64,000 bases of DNA from Psychrobacter sp. JCM 18901 (GTDB lineage: Bacteria > Pseudomonadota > Gammaproteobacteria > Pseudomonadales > Moraxellaceae), in contig NZ_BAWH01000008.1 in assembly GCF_000586435.1 (NCBI RefSeq), positions 1 through 64,000 on the forward strand, read 5' to 3'. Shown here in pieces: positions 19,032-30,246 of this stretch. Every line of letters begins with the position of its first letter. Positions within the stretch are counted from its first letter, which is position 1. Both the position numbers and the translations under genes were made by a program. Below the pieces are notes generated by a model. The model saw only the letters and a list, made by a program, of their open reading frames with translations. It did no database searches and was not told where the DNA came from.

Positions 19032-21056
19032 ATGATCGAATTTAAAGACGTTGGTGTTCGCCGTGATGGTCGTGAATTGTTTGCAGGTGCAAGCTTTCAG
19101 CTCCATCCAGGTCACAAAGTTGGACTGACGGGCAACAACGGCACAGGCAAATCTACTTTATTTGCGCTATTACTGACGCAGATGGGTACAGGCGATACAG
19201 AGGTCACCCTTGATAAAGGTGAAGTCAGTATTCCTGATAGCTGGCATGTGGCGCACATGGCACAGGAAGTTGGTGCTACGACGCAGTCTGCAATCGATTA
19301 TGTATTGAGCGGTGATGAGCAGTGGTATGAAATTAATGCTGCGCTAAATGATTTGAGCAGTGTCAGTGATGAGCAAATTGGTGTGCTACACCAGCAGTTC
19401 GATGAAATCGACGGATATCGTACGCCGACCAAAGCAGCACAAATTATGGCAGGTCTTGGTTTTAAGACTAGCCAGCATGAACTGCCAGTAGAAGGGTTTT
19501 CTGGTGGTTGGCGTATGCGCTTAAACCTCGCCAAAACCTTGATGAGCCGTGCTGATTTGATGTTACTCGATGAGCCAACCAACCATTTGGACTTGGACGC
19601 TATCTTGTGGCTTGAAACATGGATCAATGCCTATATGGGCCTGGTTATCGTCATCTCGCATGATCAGGCATTTCTAGATGCAACCGTCGGTCATATCCTG
19701 CATGTAGAGCAACAAAAAAATCACTCTATATACTGGTAACTATCAGCAGTTTATTCGTACCCGTCACGAGCGTATGGCGCAGCAGCAGCAAGCGTTTGAG
19801 AAGCAAGAAGCGACCAAGGCTCATTTGGATGACTTTATTCGTCGTTTCCGTGCTAAAGCCAGTAAAGCTAAGCAAGCACAGAGCCGTATTAAGCAGTTAG
19901 AGCGCATGGCAGAGCTGTCACCAATGATGGCTGACAATCCGTTCTCGTTCCAGTTTTACGAGCCAGCAAACATGAGCTCACCGCTAATTGAGCTAACCAA
20001 CGCAGATATTGGCTATAGTGAGACACCGCTTCTACACAATGCCAATGTACAGGTAACCCCTGACACCCGTCTTGGCTTACTAGGTATGAACGGCGCTGGT
20101 AAATCAACGTTGATTAAAGCATTAGTCGGTGAACTTGGCGTACTAACAGGGAAATATCGTGTTTCGGATACCCTAAAGCTAGGCTATTTCAATCAGCATC
20201 AAATGGACATCTTAGATGCCAAAGCAACGCCTATAGAGATGTTACGTCGCCTAGCGGGCAAAACCTCTGATGCGATGCTACGCTCGTTTTTGGGTAGCTT
20301 TGACTTCCGCGGTGAGCGTATTGACACCCCAAGCGAGCTATTTTCAGGTGGTGAGCGTGCGCGTTTGACCTTGGCACTGATCGTTTGGCAACGTCCAAAC
20401 GTCCTTGTACTCGATGAGCCAACCAACCATTTAGACTTACAAATGCGTCAAGCATTGACTATCGCCTTGCAAGGTTTCAAAGGTGCAGTGGTATTGGTCT
20501 CGCATGATCGAGAGTTGATTGCCAATGTCTGTGATGAGCTATATCTGGTACATGATGGTATCATCGAAGAGTTCGATGGTGACATTGGCGACTATGGTAA
20601 ATGGCTAGCAGAGAAGCGCAAGCAAGAGAACGCATCAGATAAAAATACAGGTAAGAAAAAAAAGTAAAAAAAGAGAGTAAGAAGTTTGTTTCACGTGAAA
20701 CAGATAATAGCCAATTAAATAATAAAGCATCTGATAACTCATCAAACAGTAAAGCTGCGACGCCTGCGCTTAGTAAAGAAGAGCAGCGTAAACTAGCCGC
20801 TGAACAGCGTAAAATGACAGCACCTATCCGCCGCGAGATAGAAGAAACAGAAAAGACACTGGCTAAGATTGATAAGCAGCTTGTAACGCTTGAAGAAAAA
20901 CTGGCTGATACAGATCTGTATGAAGAGAGCCGTAAGTCTGACTTGCTTGTATTGCTCAATGAGCAAACAGCGCTACAGCAGCAGCATAGTGATAATGAGG
21001 AAAAGTTACTACTATCAATGACGACTTTAGAAGAGATGGAGGCTAAGTTCGCATAA
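19032..21056 (+). CDS. yheS: ABC-F ATPase YheS (three frameshifts)
   Basis: Soluble double-ATPase of the ABC-F family, which acts on the ribosome. About 674 residues in YheS order. First ABC: Walker A GLTGNNGTGKST, signature FSGGWRMRLNLA, Walker B LMLLDEPTNHLDLD. The linker is RRFRAKASKAKQAQSRIKQL. Second ABC: GMNGAGKST, FSGGERARL, VLVLDEPTNHLDLQ. A C-terminal coiled coil (EEQRKLAAEQRKM, IEETEKTLAKIDKQL) ends at 21056. Frame breaks: A runs 19714-19720 (seven for six), 20656-20663 (eight, probably nine) and 20666-20672 (seven for six). ATG 19032 follows GAGATGAAGAAATT. A perfect parS lies in its 3' part. Confidence 0.92.
20687..20702. promoter_or_regulatory. parS centromere site (exact match)
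   Basis: TGTTTCACGTGAAACA, a perfect 16-base palindrome identical to the canonical ParB-binding site. It is read as codons FVSRET in the repaired yheS frame. Together with 2997-3012 it places this window in the ParB-bound, origin-proximal part of the chromosome. Confidence 0.92.
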
Positions 21057-21088
21057 AGCGTTCTAGATAGTTAGTTATATAAGCAGAC

Positions 21089-21122
21089 ATAAAAAGGGAT
21101 GGCATCAGCCATCCCTTTTTTA
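21089..21122. terminator. bidirectional terminator
   Basis: AAAAAGGGATGGC-ATCA-GCCATCCCTTTTT, a perfect 13-base stem between convergent yheS and the RlpA-like gene. Confidence 0.92.
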
Positions 21123-21127
21123 TTACA

Positions 21128-21490
21128 TTATTCCTTACGATATTTGCCATCACCGTACGACAGTATTTCCATCGTGGTCGTACAAAGCTGACAGTTTATT
21201 TCACCAGCAGCGGCTTTTGATAAATCAAGGATACGACCTCTAATAAAAGGTCCTCTGTCCGTGATTTTTACAACGACGCTCTGCTTTGTCTTTTGATTGG
21301 TTACTTGTACCTTCGTGCCGAACGGTAACGTGCGATGTGCAGCGGTTAGAGAGTTCATGTTGAAGATGCTGCCACTCGCTGTGCGCTTGCCATGAAACTT
21401 ACTACCGTAGTAACTGGTATTGGCAGCGAAAACTGTGGTGCTAAGTAGTAGCGATAAAGTGACAACCAAAGACTTGATTAAATAAGACAT
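21128..21490 (-). CDS. RlpA-like double-psi beta-barrel protein
   Basis: 120-residue secreted protein: signal peptide (LVVTLSLLLSTTVFAA) and a DPBB domain with ASGSIFNMNSLTAAHRTLPF, GTKVQVTN and KITDRGPFIRGRILDLS. RlpA proteins are lytic transglycosylases acting on denuded glycan. The catalytic-type Asp (TDRGPF) and His (AAHRTLP) are present. Unlike full RlpA there is no lipobox and no SPOR domain. A Cys pair (NCQLC) near the C-terminus could form a disulfide. Intact. Confidence 0.85.
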   Translation of the reverse strand: MSYLIKSLVVTLSLLLSTTVFAANTSYYGSKFHGKRTASGSIFNMNSLTAAHRTLPFGTKVQVTNQKTKQSVVVKITDRGPFIRGRILDLSKAAAGEINCQLCTTTMEILSYGDGKYRKE

Positions 21491-21990
21491 TTAATACCTT
21501 TAAGCAATTAATAAAATAGACAGATGCTCTTGCCTACGTTATCTATACTCCCTATGAGTATGAATAATAGGGGATTCTACAAGAGCTAGCTTGTCATATT
21601 ATTACTGCTGTGTAAAAAAACTCATGAGGTCAAATAGCTGTTTTTTAAGGAAAAATAGCTATTTTTAGCAAAAATAATGATGACGTAGATACTAAAATTA
21701 GACTTATAAAGAGTGATTCTCATAAAGAAGCCGACAAAATACTGGAAAGCTATTAATACAATATAAATAGGTAATATATAAAGACCAAATCTATCGATAT
21801 AGCATAATTATCGTTATGAAAGCTCAAGTAGAAATAGATAATATAATGTAAAAAAAACCTTGCTATATTCTTACTATTTTGTAGAATGGATAAGGTTAGA
21901 CATTATTCTAGAGTATCTATCAAATATACTCATAATAAGTTTGATTTTTTATCAAATAATCTATTTTTTATCGTCTTTCGAGGAAGTTTT
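21491..21990. other. intergenic, AT-rich, no gene seen
   Basis: 500 bases between divergent genes. Very AT-rich; probably promoters for the RlpA-like and DUF3015 genes. No repeat or RNA recognised. Confidence 0.5.
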
Positions 21991-22482
21991 ATGTTGAAAA
22001 AAAATTGCGATTGCTTCAGTTGTTGCTGCTATGATTCCATTTAGCGCAGCTAATGCCGATCTTGGTTCTAAATTTAAAACGGCAGAAACTGGTCGCACTA
22101 TCGAGCAGATTTATAAGCAGTGTGGTATTGGTGGTGCTTTGTTTGGTAATTCTAGCCCTATCTTAGCTATTATCTCTAACGTGACTTGGGATTTAGGTAC
22201 TACGGCTGCTACTTCTGACTCTATGTCTCCTGAAACTTGCCAAGGTGGTAACGTTAGAGCTGCGGTTTTGATTAAAGAAGCCTTCCCAAGTGTTGAAAAA
22301 GATCTAGCTTCAGGCCAAGGTGCTCATTTATCTGCCTACAAAGTGTTGCTAACTGTGATTCAGCCGCTAGCGTACGCGCACAGTATGGTCAATATACTCA
22401 GACTTCTGCCTATCGTACTGCTACGCAAGATCAAAATGCTGAGACGCTATTTAGCATCGTTAAGCAAAGCTGTGCTATCTAA
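21991..22482 (+). CDS. DUF3015 family secreted protein (two frameshifts)
   Basis: About 163 residues. Repaired N-terminus MLKKIAIASVVAAMIPFSA is a signal peptide; the A run at 21997-22004 is one base too long and hides it. The mature part has the DUF3015 pattern: YKQCGIGGALFG, a hydrophobic stretch ILAIISNVTWDLGTTAATS, then SMSPETCQGG. A missing A near 22352 splits off the end; repair gives NCDSAASVRAQYGQYTQ and a stop at 22482. Four cysteines suggest disulfides in the periplasm. Ribosome site GAGGAAG. The DUF4105 gene follows and may be functionally linked. Function unknown. Confidence 0.75.
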
Positions 22483-22544
22483 ATATTGAAAGTGCTAGGT
22501 ATTAAGTTTTTAGTTTAATACTCAAACTTTTGATGATTTAATGA

Positions 22545-22581
22545 TAAAAACACGTAAACCTAGTGCTTACGTGTTTTTTAT
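22545..22581 (+). terminator. terminator after DUF3015 gene
   Basis: AAAACACGTAA-ACCTAGTGC-TTACGTGTTTTTT, about 60 bases after the stop. Confidence 0.85.
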
Positions 22582-22610
22582 TGCTCATGTATTTATGGTA
22601 TCTAAATAAA

Positions 22611-24664
22611 ATGCAAAAGATGTTTTTATGGGTGGCCTGTTTGGCTGCAACGACTATTTGCAATGCGGAAGTTGATGAAACGAATGCCTATGCTTCAGAT
22701 CCAGTAATAGTAGATAACGAAAATAAGTTCTCTTCTAGTAATGATTCGGCTATCGCAGCAGACATGACTTTAAGTGATCGCGAGAACTTGTCAGATATTG
22801 AGCCAAGCGTACAACGACTCACTGAATCGCAGATACAAGAGCAAAACCGGAACTCTCAAAAAAATACCGCTATTGATCCCATAAAACTAAAATCATTGGC
22901 TAAGCACTCCCAATGGCAACATTTATTGTTTTATAAAAATGGCAAGGCTGAAGTCATCTCACCAGATTTTTATTTAACCAATCCTAAGCCTCGTTCGAAA
23001 CGTAATTTTGATCCCTATGCAGAGCTTATAGCAACGATAGAGCAAATAAATAATGAGGGCGTAGCTTGTAAGTATCCAGCCAGATATTTATGGCTTAATC
23101 ATCATCTACCAGAGCTGAACGTCGATCTCAAAAACTGCTCAAAATTACCCGATGCGAATCAAGAAATAAGCTTGATCCTAGTAAGCAGCTATCTAAAAAA
23201 ACCCAGTTTCTTCATTTGGTCATGTACTGGTCAAAACCAACACGCCTATAGATAATGCCAATAATACGAACAGTGATGTCAGAGAGCTATCTAGCGAGGA
23301 CTTACTTAATAATTCATACAACTTCGGCGCTCGTATTCCAGAAAATGAGAACGGTGCAATGTACGCGCTAAAAGGACTATTTGGGTTTTATGATGCTGGG
23401 TTTTCAGAGACGGAATTCTTCAAACAAGACGCGGTATATTCCAAGAACGAGCAACGTGATATGTGGGAGTACGTGCTCAATCTAGATACCTTTGAAACAC
23501 AATTATTGAACTATCATTTGTACGAAGCAAAGTCTGCTCGATTTGACTACTATTTTATCAAACAAAATTGTGGTTATCGCTCAGGAGAGATACTTGAGCT
23601 GATAAGCGACATAAAAACGACTGAGCGAGTAGGTCCTTGGTATGCGCCAGACTATGTATTCGATCAGCTATTAGAACACGACAACGGCGCTGATTCCTTA
23701 GTTTCTTCAGTACGCTATTTGCCCTCTGAACAAACGCAGCTGCGCGAGAAGTTTGTACAATTATCTAGCCAATACAAGCCATCATAAACTCTGTCATTCG
23801 TACAGAAGACACTGCCCCACTTGCTACTTTAAACGCGGACGATAAGTCAGTTGCGCTTGATTTTCTGATCTTACATCGTACTTATAAAATCACGCAAGAC
23901 GATACACCGAAGCAGAGAGCTCTCAAAAGCGAATTGCTCAGTCAGCGTTTTGCGCTACCAGCTAGCAATGGTTTGGCTCAGCTGCCTGTACCAAACAAAC
24001 CCTCTCCAGCATTGAGTAACAAAACCACGCAGACTACCGTCGTTTTATCTGAGGAGAGGGCAGAAGTTGGTTTATCGTTATTTGTAAAAGACCCACTGAA
24101 CGCTCATACAGATATTGATAAACGTTTTGAAGCCGTAAAAGCGTCACTGGGTTATAGCTTTGATATGCATCAATGGACATTGACGGATTTCGTATTTTTA
24201 GACATGCAGCAGATTGAAGATCTTAGACAACCGTTATTAGGCGAACCTAAACTGTCTTGGCAACTAAAAACAGGCGCTCGTACAGACATGTTTACTGGCA
24301 ATCGGCATAGCCTTACGCACAAGCTGGCGTTGGCGCAGGCGCTAAGTTTGGTAAACATATACTTGGCTATGGTATGGTCAATGCGACGGTCCATGATCAA
24401 GATAGACACGCAGATATCGGTATTGAGCTTGGCTTACGTATGAAACGTAATAACCAAAGTGCTGAATTGTCTTACGTAACTTCAAAGCGAGAAGGGCGCG
24501 CTGCTATTGATGTTGCCAAATTAACATTACGCCAGCAGCTATCAAAGAATAACGATGCTAGGCTTATAATGACATATTCAGACACTGTGATGGCCGATAA
24601 TAGCGTAGTGTTAGGTGATTCAGATAAGATCGATGCTGCAGTTGCTTGGCATCATTACTGGTAA
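22611..24664 (+). CDS. DUF4105 (Lnb N-terminal-like) periplasmic protein (three frameshifts)
   Basis: About 685 residues: signal peptide MQKMFLWVACLAATTICNA, an N-terminal variable region, and the DUF4105 domain with VSSFGHVLVKT, ENENGAMYALKGLFGFYDAG, RDMWEYVLNLDTFE and the Cys-containing FIKQNCGYR. The domain resembles the Lnb N-terminal periplasmic region with an NlpC/P60-like His/Cys arrangement, so a hydrolase is possible. The C-terminal third looks like beta-rich barrel strands. Breaks: A run 23195-23201 (seven for six), missing bases near 23785 and 24352. The start is chosen for the signal peptide. Role unknown. Confidence 0.75.
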
Positions 24665-24815
24665 TATTTATATAACGGTGTTTGTGGTAATTATTGCTAT
24701 TATGATAAGTAGGCTACAAAAATTGCTATAGCAGAATCTAATAGCTATCTATACTGTATCGTTTGAACTTGGCAGACTGATACCACTAATATGTTTTTAT
24801 TTTAGGGAAAATCAC

Positions 24816-25839
24816 ATGGCAGAGAAAAACTACTATGACATTTTAGGGGTCAAAAAAGACGCCTCAGACGCTGATATCAAAAAAAATACCGCAAGCTTGT
24901 TCGTCAGTATCATCCCGATGTCAGTGATCATCCAGACGCTGATAATAAAATTGCAGAAATAAATAACGCTTACGAAACGATTAGAGATAAAGACAAGCGC
25001 GCCGAATATGACGCTATGCTCAATAATCCGTTTGCTGGTCAAAGTAGATCAAGTGGGTTTGGTGGCAATGGGCAAACTGGTGCGGGTCAAGGTGGGTTTC
25101 GCTGGGAAGATATCAAAGATCAGTTTGGTGACGGTGAGGCCTTTGGTGATGGTGGTTTTCGCTTCGATGACATTTTTTCAGCATTTGGTCGCGGCGCACG
25201 TGGGTCAACTGGTGGACAAACGGGCAGTCGCTCTCAAAGCAGCGGATTCGATCAATTTGGTGGTGGCTTTGGGACGCAAGACAGCAAAGGTCAAGATCAG
25301 CATGCCGAGATTACCGTTGATTTGTCTTCAGTATATAGTGGCGACGACTATAGTATTAAGCTAAACGTCCCTGTTCGTCAGCCGAATGGTAATGTCGACT
25401 ACGATAATAAAACCCTTAAGATAAAAATTCCTAAAGGTATCACTGATGGTAAGCAAATTCGTTTAGCAGGGCAAGGTGCTGCTGGTAGCAGTAATGGCAA
25501 AAATGGCGATTTGTTTTTGAAGGTTAAAATTCGTCATGATGCAATATTCGTATAGAAGGCGCAGACATTTATCAAACTGTGAATATTACACCGTGGGAAG
25601 CGGCACTGGGTGAGAAAATCAACGTCAGTACGCCAGCGGGTACGCTTGGTGTGACCATTCCTAAGAACAGCAAGTCCGGTAGCAATTTACGTCTCAAAGG
25701 CAAAGGTATTCCTGCCAAGCAAGCAGGTGACTTGTATCTAACTCTAAATATTGTCAATCCTGATGTCAGTAACGATGCGTCGATACAGGCTTATGAGCAG
25801 CTAAAACAAGCCTTTGCTGATACCAATATTAGTCGTTAA
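24816..25839 (+). CDS. cbpA: curved DNA-binding/DnaJ-class protein CbpA (two frameshifts)
   Basis: DnaJ homologue without zinc domain that co-chaperones DnaK and binds nucleoid DNA in stress or stationary phase. J domain (NYYDILGVKKDASDADIKK, HPD in RQYHPDVS), Gly/Phe/Ser-rich linker, and C-terminal domains with KIKIPKGITDGKQIRL and GDLFLKVKIRHDA. About 341 residues. The A run 24879-24886 (eight) breaks the J domain; nine is the likely length, giving KKKYRKLVRQYHPD. A missing A near 25543 breaks the end; repair gives DANIRIEGADIYQTVN. Ribosome site TAGGGA. cbpM follows by 100 bases. Confidence 0.9.
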
Positions 25840-25939
25840 ACAAGATTATGAACAACCATTACTTATTACTGAAGTAACGAACAAATAGCAGAGATGAACA
25901 CGATACCGATGAAATAAAGAGAAAACGAGGATAATAGCT

Positions 25940-26263
25940 ATGAACCACTCGACTGAATTTACAGACATCATCATGAGCTTAGATGAACTGGTCTCTGCCT
26001 GTGGCCAAGAGCGCCAATGGGTCATCGAATTAATCGAAGAAAATATCATTGAGTATGATGTACCAGAGCATGAAAAATTTACTGGTTATCAGCTAACGAC
26101 AGTGCGCCGTGCATCGCGACTGAGTCGTGATTTTGAAGCCAGCGTACCAGCAATTGGTTTGATACTTGAGCTGTTAGATGAGGTTGAGCAACTGCGCCAA
26201 CTTAAACGTCAAATAGAGCAGCAAACACCAGTCATCGAAGTCGACATAGACAACCTAAAGTAA
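25940..26263 (+). CDS. cbpM: chaperone modulator CbpM
   Basis: 107-residue MerR-like small helical protein that binds the J domain of CbpA and inhibits its co-chaperone and DNA-binding activity. Recognised by SLDELVSACGQERQWVIELIEE, then YQLTTVRRASRLSRDFEAS and the C-terminal coiled helix LLDEVEQLRQLKRQIEQQ. Length fits the family (about 100). Located just after cbpA on the same strand, the usual order. Ribosome site GAGGAT before ATG. Intact. Confidence 0.9.
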   Translation: MNHSTEFTDIIMSLDELVSACGQERQWVIELIEENIIEYDVPEHEKFTGYQLTTVRRASRLSRDFEASVPAIGLILELLDEVEQLRQLKRQIEQQTPVIEVDIDNLK

Positions 26264-26283
26264 TCAAACAATCAAAATACCGC

Positions 26284-26317
26284 ATAAAAAGGGCCCTATA
26301 AAGGCCCTTTTTTTTAT
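26284..26317. terminator. bidirectional terminator
   Basis: AAAAAGGGCC-CTATAAA-GGCCCTTTTT with eight T on the plus side, between convergent cbpM and sstT. Confidence 0.9.
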
Positions 26318-26343
26318 GTCTATATAAAATACTACAGCAGAAA

Positions 26344-27547
26344 TTAACGCGAATACGTCGGATCCGCTGCTGCTGTAAATAATACATCAGTAGAAGAGTT
26401 CAAAGCAGTCTCAGCTGAGTCCTGAATCACACCGATGATAAAGCCAATCGCAACTACTTGCATCGCGATATCATTTGGAATGCTAAATAAGCTAGCAGCG
26501 AGTGGAATCAATAGCAATGAACCACCAGCAACACCAGAAGCACCGCAAGCACTAATCGTAGCAACCAGACTGAGTAGCAGCGCTGATGCAAACGTCACTT
26601 CGATACCCAACGTATGAGCAGCAGCAAGCGTTAAGACGTTAATCGTAATCGCAGCACCCGCCATGTTAATGGTGGCCCCTAGTGGGATGGTCACCGAATA
26701 AGTGTCTTCATGCAATCCAAGCTTACGGGCAAGGTTCATGTTGACTGGGATATTGGCCGCTGAACTACGTGTAAAGAAGGCAGTAATTCCTGATTCGCGC
26801 AGACATCTGAACACGAGTGGATAAGGGTTCTTGCCAGTTTTGATAAGGACGATAAGCGGATTGGCAACCAACGCAATGAACAACATACAGCTGATTAATA
26901 CCATTAAGATACGTGCGTAGCCTGCCAAAGAAGCAAATCCTGTTTCAGCAACCGTGCTAGCGACTAGGCCTAAGATACCAAATGGGGCTAAAGCAATAAT
27001 CCATTTAACCACTTGTGAGATGGCATCAGCGAAATCACCGACAACATTACGAGCAGTATCACTGGCTTGGCGCAATGCAAAACCAATAATAATTGCCCAT
27101 GCTAAGATACCAATATAGTTGGCTTCAGCGATTGCATTGATCGGGTTAGCGACCAAGTTCATGAGCAAGTTCGTCAAGACTTCTTTTAGGTCAGCAGGTG
27201 GTACTTGTGCGATATCGGCGTTGATCAAGACCAGCTCAGTCGGGAATAAAAAGCTGGCACCGACTGCTGTTAGCGCTGCCAAAAAAAGTGCCGAACATGT
27301 ACATAATAAGCACCGGCTTTACGTAGACTTCATTGCCACTGCGATGTTGACTAATTGCTGCCATAACCAGAATAAATACTAGGATGGGAGCGACTGCTTT
27401 TAGTGCGCCGACAAAGAGTGTACCAAGCAACCCTATGGCGGTGCCGATACTTGGCGCCAGCCAACCAATCAATACCCCTAAAACCAAGCCAATAATAATA
27501 AGCGACACCAGCCCTATACGCTGATACATCGCAATTAATGAACGCAT
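26344..27547 (-). CDS. sstT: Na+/serine-threonine symporter SstT (frameshifted)
   Basis: Inner-membrane dicarboxylate/amino acid:cation symporter (DAACS) family, about 400 residues with eight membrane helices and two re-entrant loops. Visible: [13 protein letters not shown] near the start, the serine-rich loop [37 protein letters not shown] and the C-terminal [20 protein letters not shown]. These segments are typical of SstT. The A run at 27281-27287 is seven for six; repair joins MYMFGTFL to [13 protein letters not shown]. Monocistronic. Confidence 0.92.
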
Positions 27548-27841
27548 CTGTACACCCTCAAGTCCGTTAAAAGTAAGTGAATTGTCACAACAGAAAATCT
27601 ATCGAAGGATGGTAGCATTTTTTTGACATATTCGCATACCGCTCATAGCAGTAGCTGTTGCATGCAAATAGAGGAATAGTAGAGTTATACAACTAGTACA
27701 AAAAGAATGCAGCACTTATAGGCAAGGGCTAGCTACTCAGAATACCTCATTTATAGGAGAGTAAAAGCAGCGATATAGGCAGTGATATATAGGTAGGAAG
27801 ACATGTCGCTGTAAGAGATGAAGGGAAAATAAACGGCAGAG

Positions 27842-28346
27842 CTACACCTTAAAGTGGGTCAGATCGTAACCTAATTGCTGGTAGGCTTTATATTTATTGC
27901 GACCTTCTTGGGTACTTGTAGCATCAGGTCGGATCAACTCAAGGACTCGGGAGGGTTTTGAATTATTAGTAGCGGCCATAAAATCGTTGACCGGACGTGT
28001 TGTCGTATTGAGCACGATACCATTAAAATCTGCTGGCATATGATTGCCTAGTAGTACAGGCGCTAATGATTTATGAGTAGCGATGTTGCTATCATCAGTA
28101 CCTCTATCATCAGTACCTCTATCATCGGTACTTTTATTGTCATTATCAGAAAGACATTGATGCGGTATAAAACTCGTAGAATCTTGTGCAAAGTGCCGTA
28201 TCTAGATTTGCTAGTAATGTCTCATCTTCAATTAAAATCAGCAAAGACTGAGCGCTTTTGTTAAGCGCCGTCTGAGTCAGCTGACAAATAAAGCCCAAGA
28301 AATCTTGGGCCTTACTCTCACTTAATACATAAAAACTAATTTTCAT
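27842..28346 (-). CDS. holC: DNA polymerase III chi subunit HolC (frameshifted)
   Basis: Chi subunit links the clamp loader to SSB at the replication fork. Start MKISFYVLSESKAQDFLGF at 28346, just eight bases after the pepA stop, so the two are one operon as in E. coli. The conserved end is PADFNGIVLNTTTRPVND and ELIRPDATSTQEGRNKYKAY. One T too many around 28169-28172 breaks the frame; repair gives EFIPHQCLSDNDN. An Asp/Thr-rich insert (GTDDRGTDD) is encoded by a 15-base tandem repeat at 28091-28133 and makes the protein about 167 residues, longer than usual (about 147). Confidence 0.85.
28091..28135. repeat. 15-base tandem repeat inside holC
   Basis: Three adjacent units ATCATCAGTACCTCT, ATCATCAGTACCTCT, ATCATCGGTACTTTT. 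The first two are identical; the third differs at three positions. The unit is a multiple of three, so it adds five residues per copy without shifting the frame. Confidence 0.9.
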
Positions 28347-28353
28347 AAATGGA

Positions 28354-30011
28354 TTAAGCCATCTCTGCGCTGTTTTTTAGATATTGCATAAACAATGGCA
28401 CAGGACGACCAGTGGCTGCTTTGTCTTTACCTGAGTTCCATGCAGTACCAGCGATGTCTAAATGCGCCCATGCTTGACCTTCTTCAATGAAACGCGATAA
28501 GAAGCAGGCGGCAGTTACGGCACCAGCACCTTTACCACCAATGTTTTGCATATCGGCAATTGGTGAATCAAGCTGAGCTTGATACTCATCATCTAAAGGC
28601 ATATGCCAAATTAGGTCACCTGATAAGTTGCTAGCATTTTCTAAATCAAACAGGACATCTTCATCATTACTAAATACGGCTGAACGCACATGGCCTAGTG
28701 CAACTACACAAGCGCCAGTCAAGGTGGCAACATCGATAATGGCTTTTGGCTGATAACGCTGCACGTAGCACAAGGTATCTGCTAGTACCAAGCGACCTTC
28801 AGCATCAGTGTTCAAGATTTCAACTGATTTACCATTCATTGCTTTAACGATATCGCCTGGACGCGTGGCATCACCTGATGGCATGTTTTCAGCACAGGCT
28901 AGCGCACCAACGACGTTGATTGGTAGACGTGCTTCACATAAGGCTTTGATTGTACCAAGTACTGACGCCGAACCACCCATGTCAAACTTCATCTCGTCCA
29001 TCGCCGCACCTGGCTTGATTGAAATACCGCCTGAATCAAAGGTCACGCCTTTACCGACTAATACGATAGGTGCGTCGTCATTGGTCACTTGTGCATTATC
29101 ATTGCTATTTTTGCTTGCATTTTTAGCTGACTTTTTGGTTGGTAGTTTATCGGCTAATGCCTTTAGACCACTTACTTTTGCGTTGCTAGTGGTTTGCTCG
29201 GTAGTGCATGCATCTGAACTAAATTCTGATTTGCCACGGTATTCCATGAGAACCAGCTTACCTTCTTTAGTAGAGCCTTGTGCAACGGCCAAGAAGCAAT
29301 GCATACCTAGCGCTGACATCTCGTCTTCACCTAGTACTTTCACGGTTAATAGGTCAGGATACGTTTTCGCAAGCTCTTGAGCTTGTTCAGCCATATAAGC
29401 TGGGAAGCAGATGTTACCTGGTTCATTTGCTACATCGCGAGTCAGGCTCTGACCAGCAAATACTGACTGAGCAAATGCTAGCGCAGGCTGTAGTGACTCA
29501 TCAGCTAACAGGTAAACATCAGTCAATACAGGACTCGCTTGCTCAGATTTATATTTATCAAAGCGGTAGCTCGCTGCCAACAGATTAAGCGCAAATTGAC
29601 CAAAGTGATTTTCTTCCAGTGCATCACCCAAAGCAACAGTGATAGAAGATACACGCTTTTGTGTGCTGCTATAGATAGTATTGGCGATTTTTTGCAGCAC
29701 TGTGTTATTGAACTTATCAGTGTTACCCACACCGACCAACAGCAGTTGTACAGGGTTTTGCTTAGTGGTTTTTTTATCACCTGCCAGCGCATAGTCAGCA
29801 ACAGTCTCACAGGTAGTACCCTTGAAATGTGATACTTCAATCAACTGCTCAATACGAGTGGTATATTCGGTCAGTACAGATTCAGCGAGAATGTTTTTCT
29901 TGTCATCGACCAATACAACCAGACAAGCATCGTCTTTACTTTTGGCTTCTTTTTTTCAGGATTTTTTTGTGTATGGGTCTTTGGTAAATGCTGAGATAAT
30001 TTGATATTCAT
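28354..30011 (-). CDS. pepA: leucyl aminopeptidase PepA (frameshifted N-terminus)
   Basis: M17 metallo-aminopeptidase; in E. coli also an accessory DNA-binding factor for Xer recombination. The zinc and catalytic residues are visible: LVGKGVTFDSGGISIKPG (Lys, Asp), FDMGGSASVLG and the signature NTDAEGRL. About 551 residues, longer than E. coli (503), partly from a Lys/Asn/Ser-rich insert (KKSAKNASKNSNDNAQ) before the catalytic domain. Both T runs at 29950-29956 and 29962-29968 are seven for six; repair extends the start to ATG 30011 (MNIKLSQHLPKTHTQK). First gene of the pepA-holC operon. Confidence 0.93.
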
Positions 30012-30246
30012 ATAGTTATCCTTATTAGAGTTATGAAAATTGCAGGATTTGTATGACTGCTTATACCTGTCAGATTATTAGATTATTTGGTCTGTTGAGC
30101 AATCACAGTAGTGTAGCATATTGCGATAATCGTGCGCAGTTAGCAAGCCTTAGGTAATACGTTTGAATTATTATGCTGTACTAACTTACGTTATGGTTTA
30201 GCGGTTACATTATCATTTTTCGATGATGCCAACAGATGCCAACATA

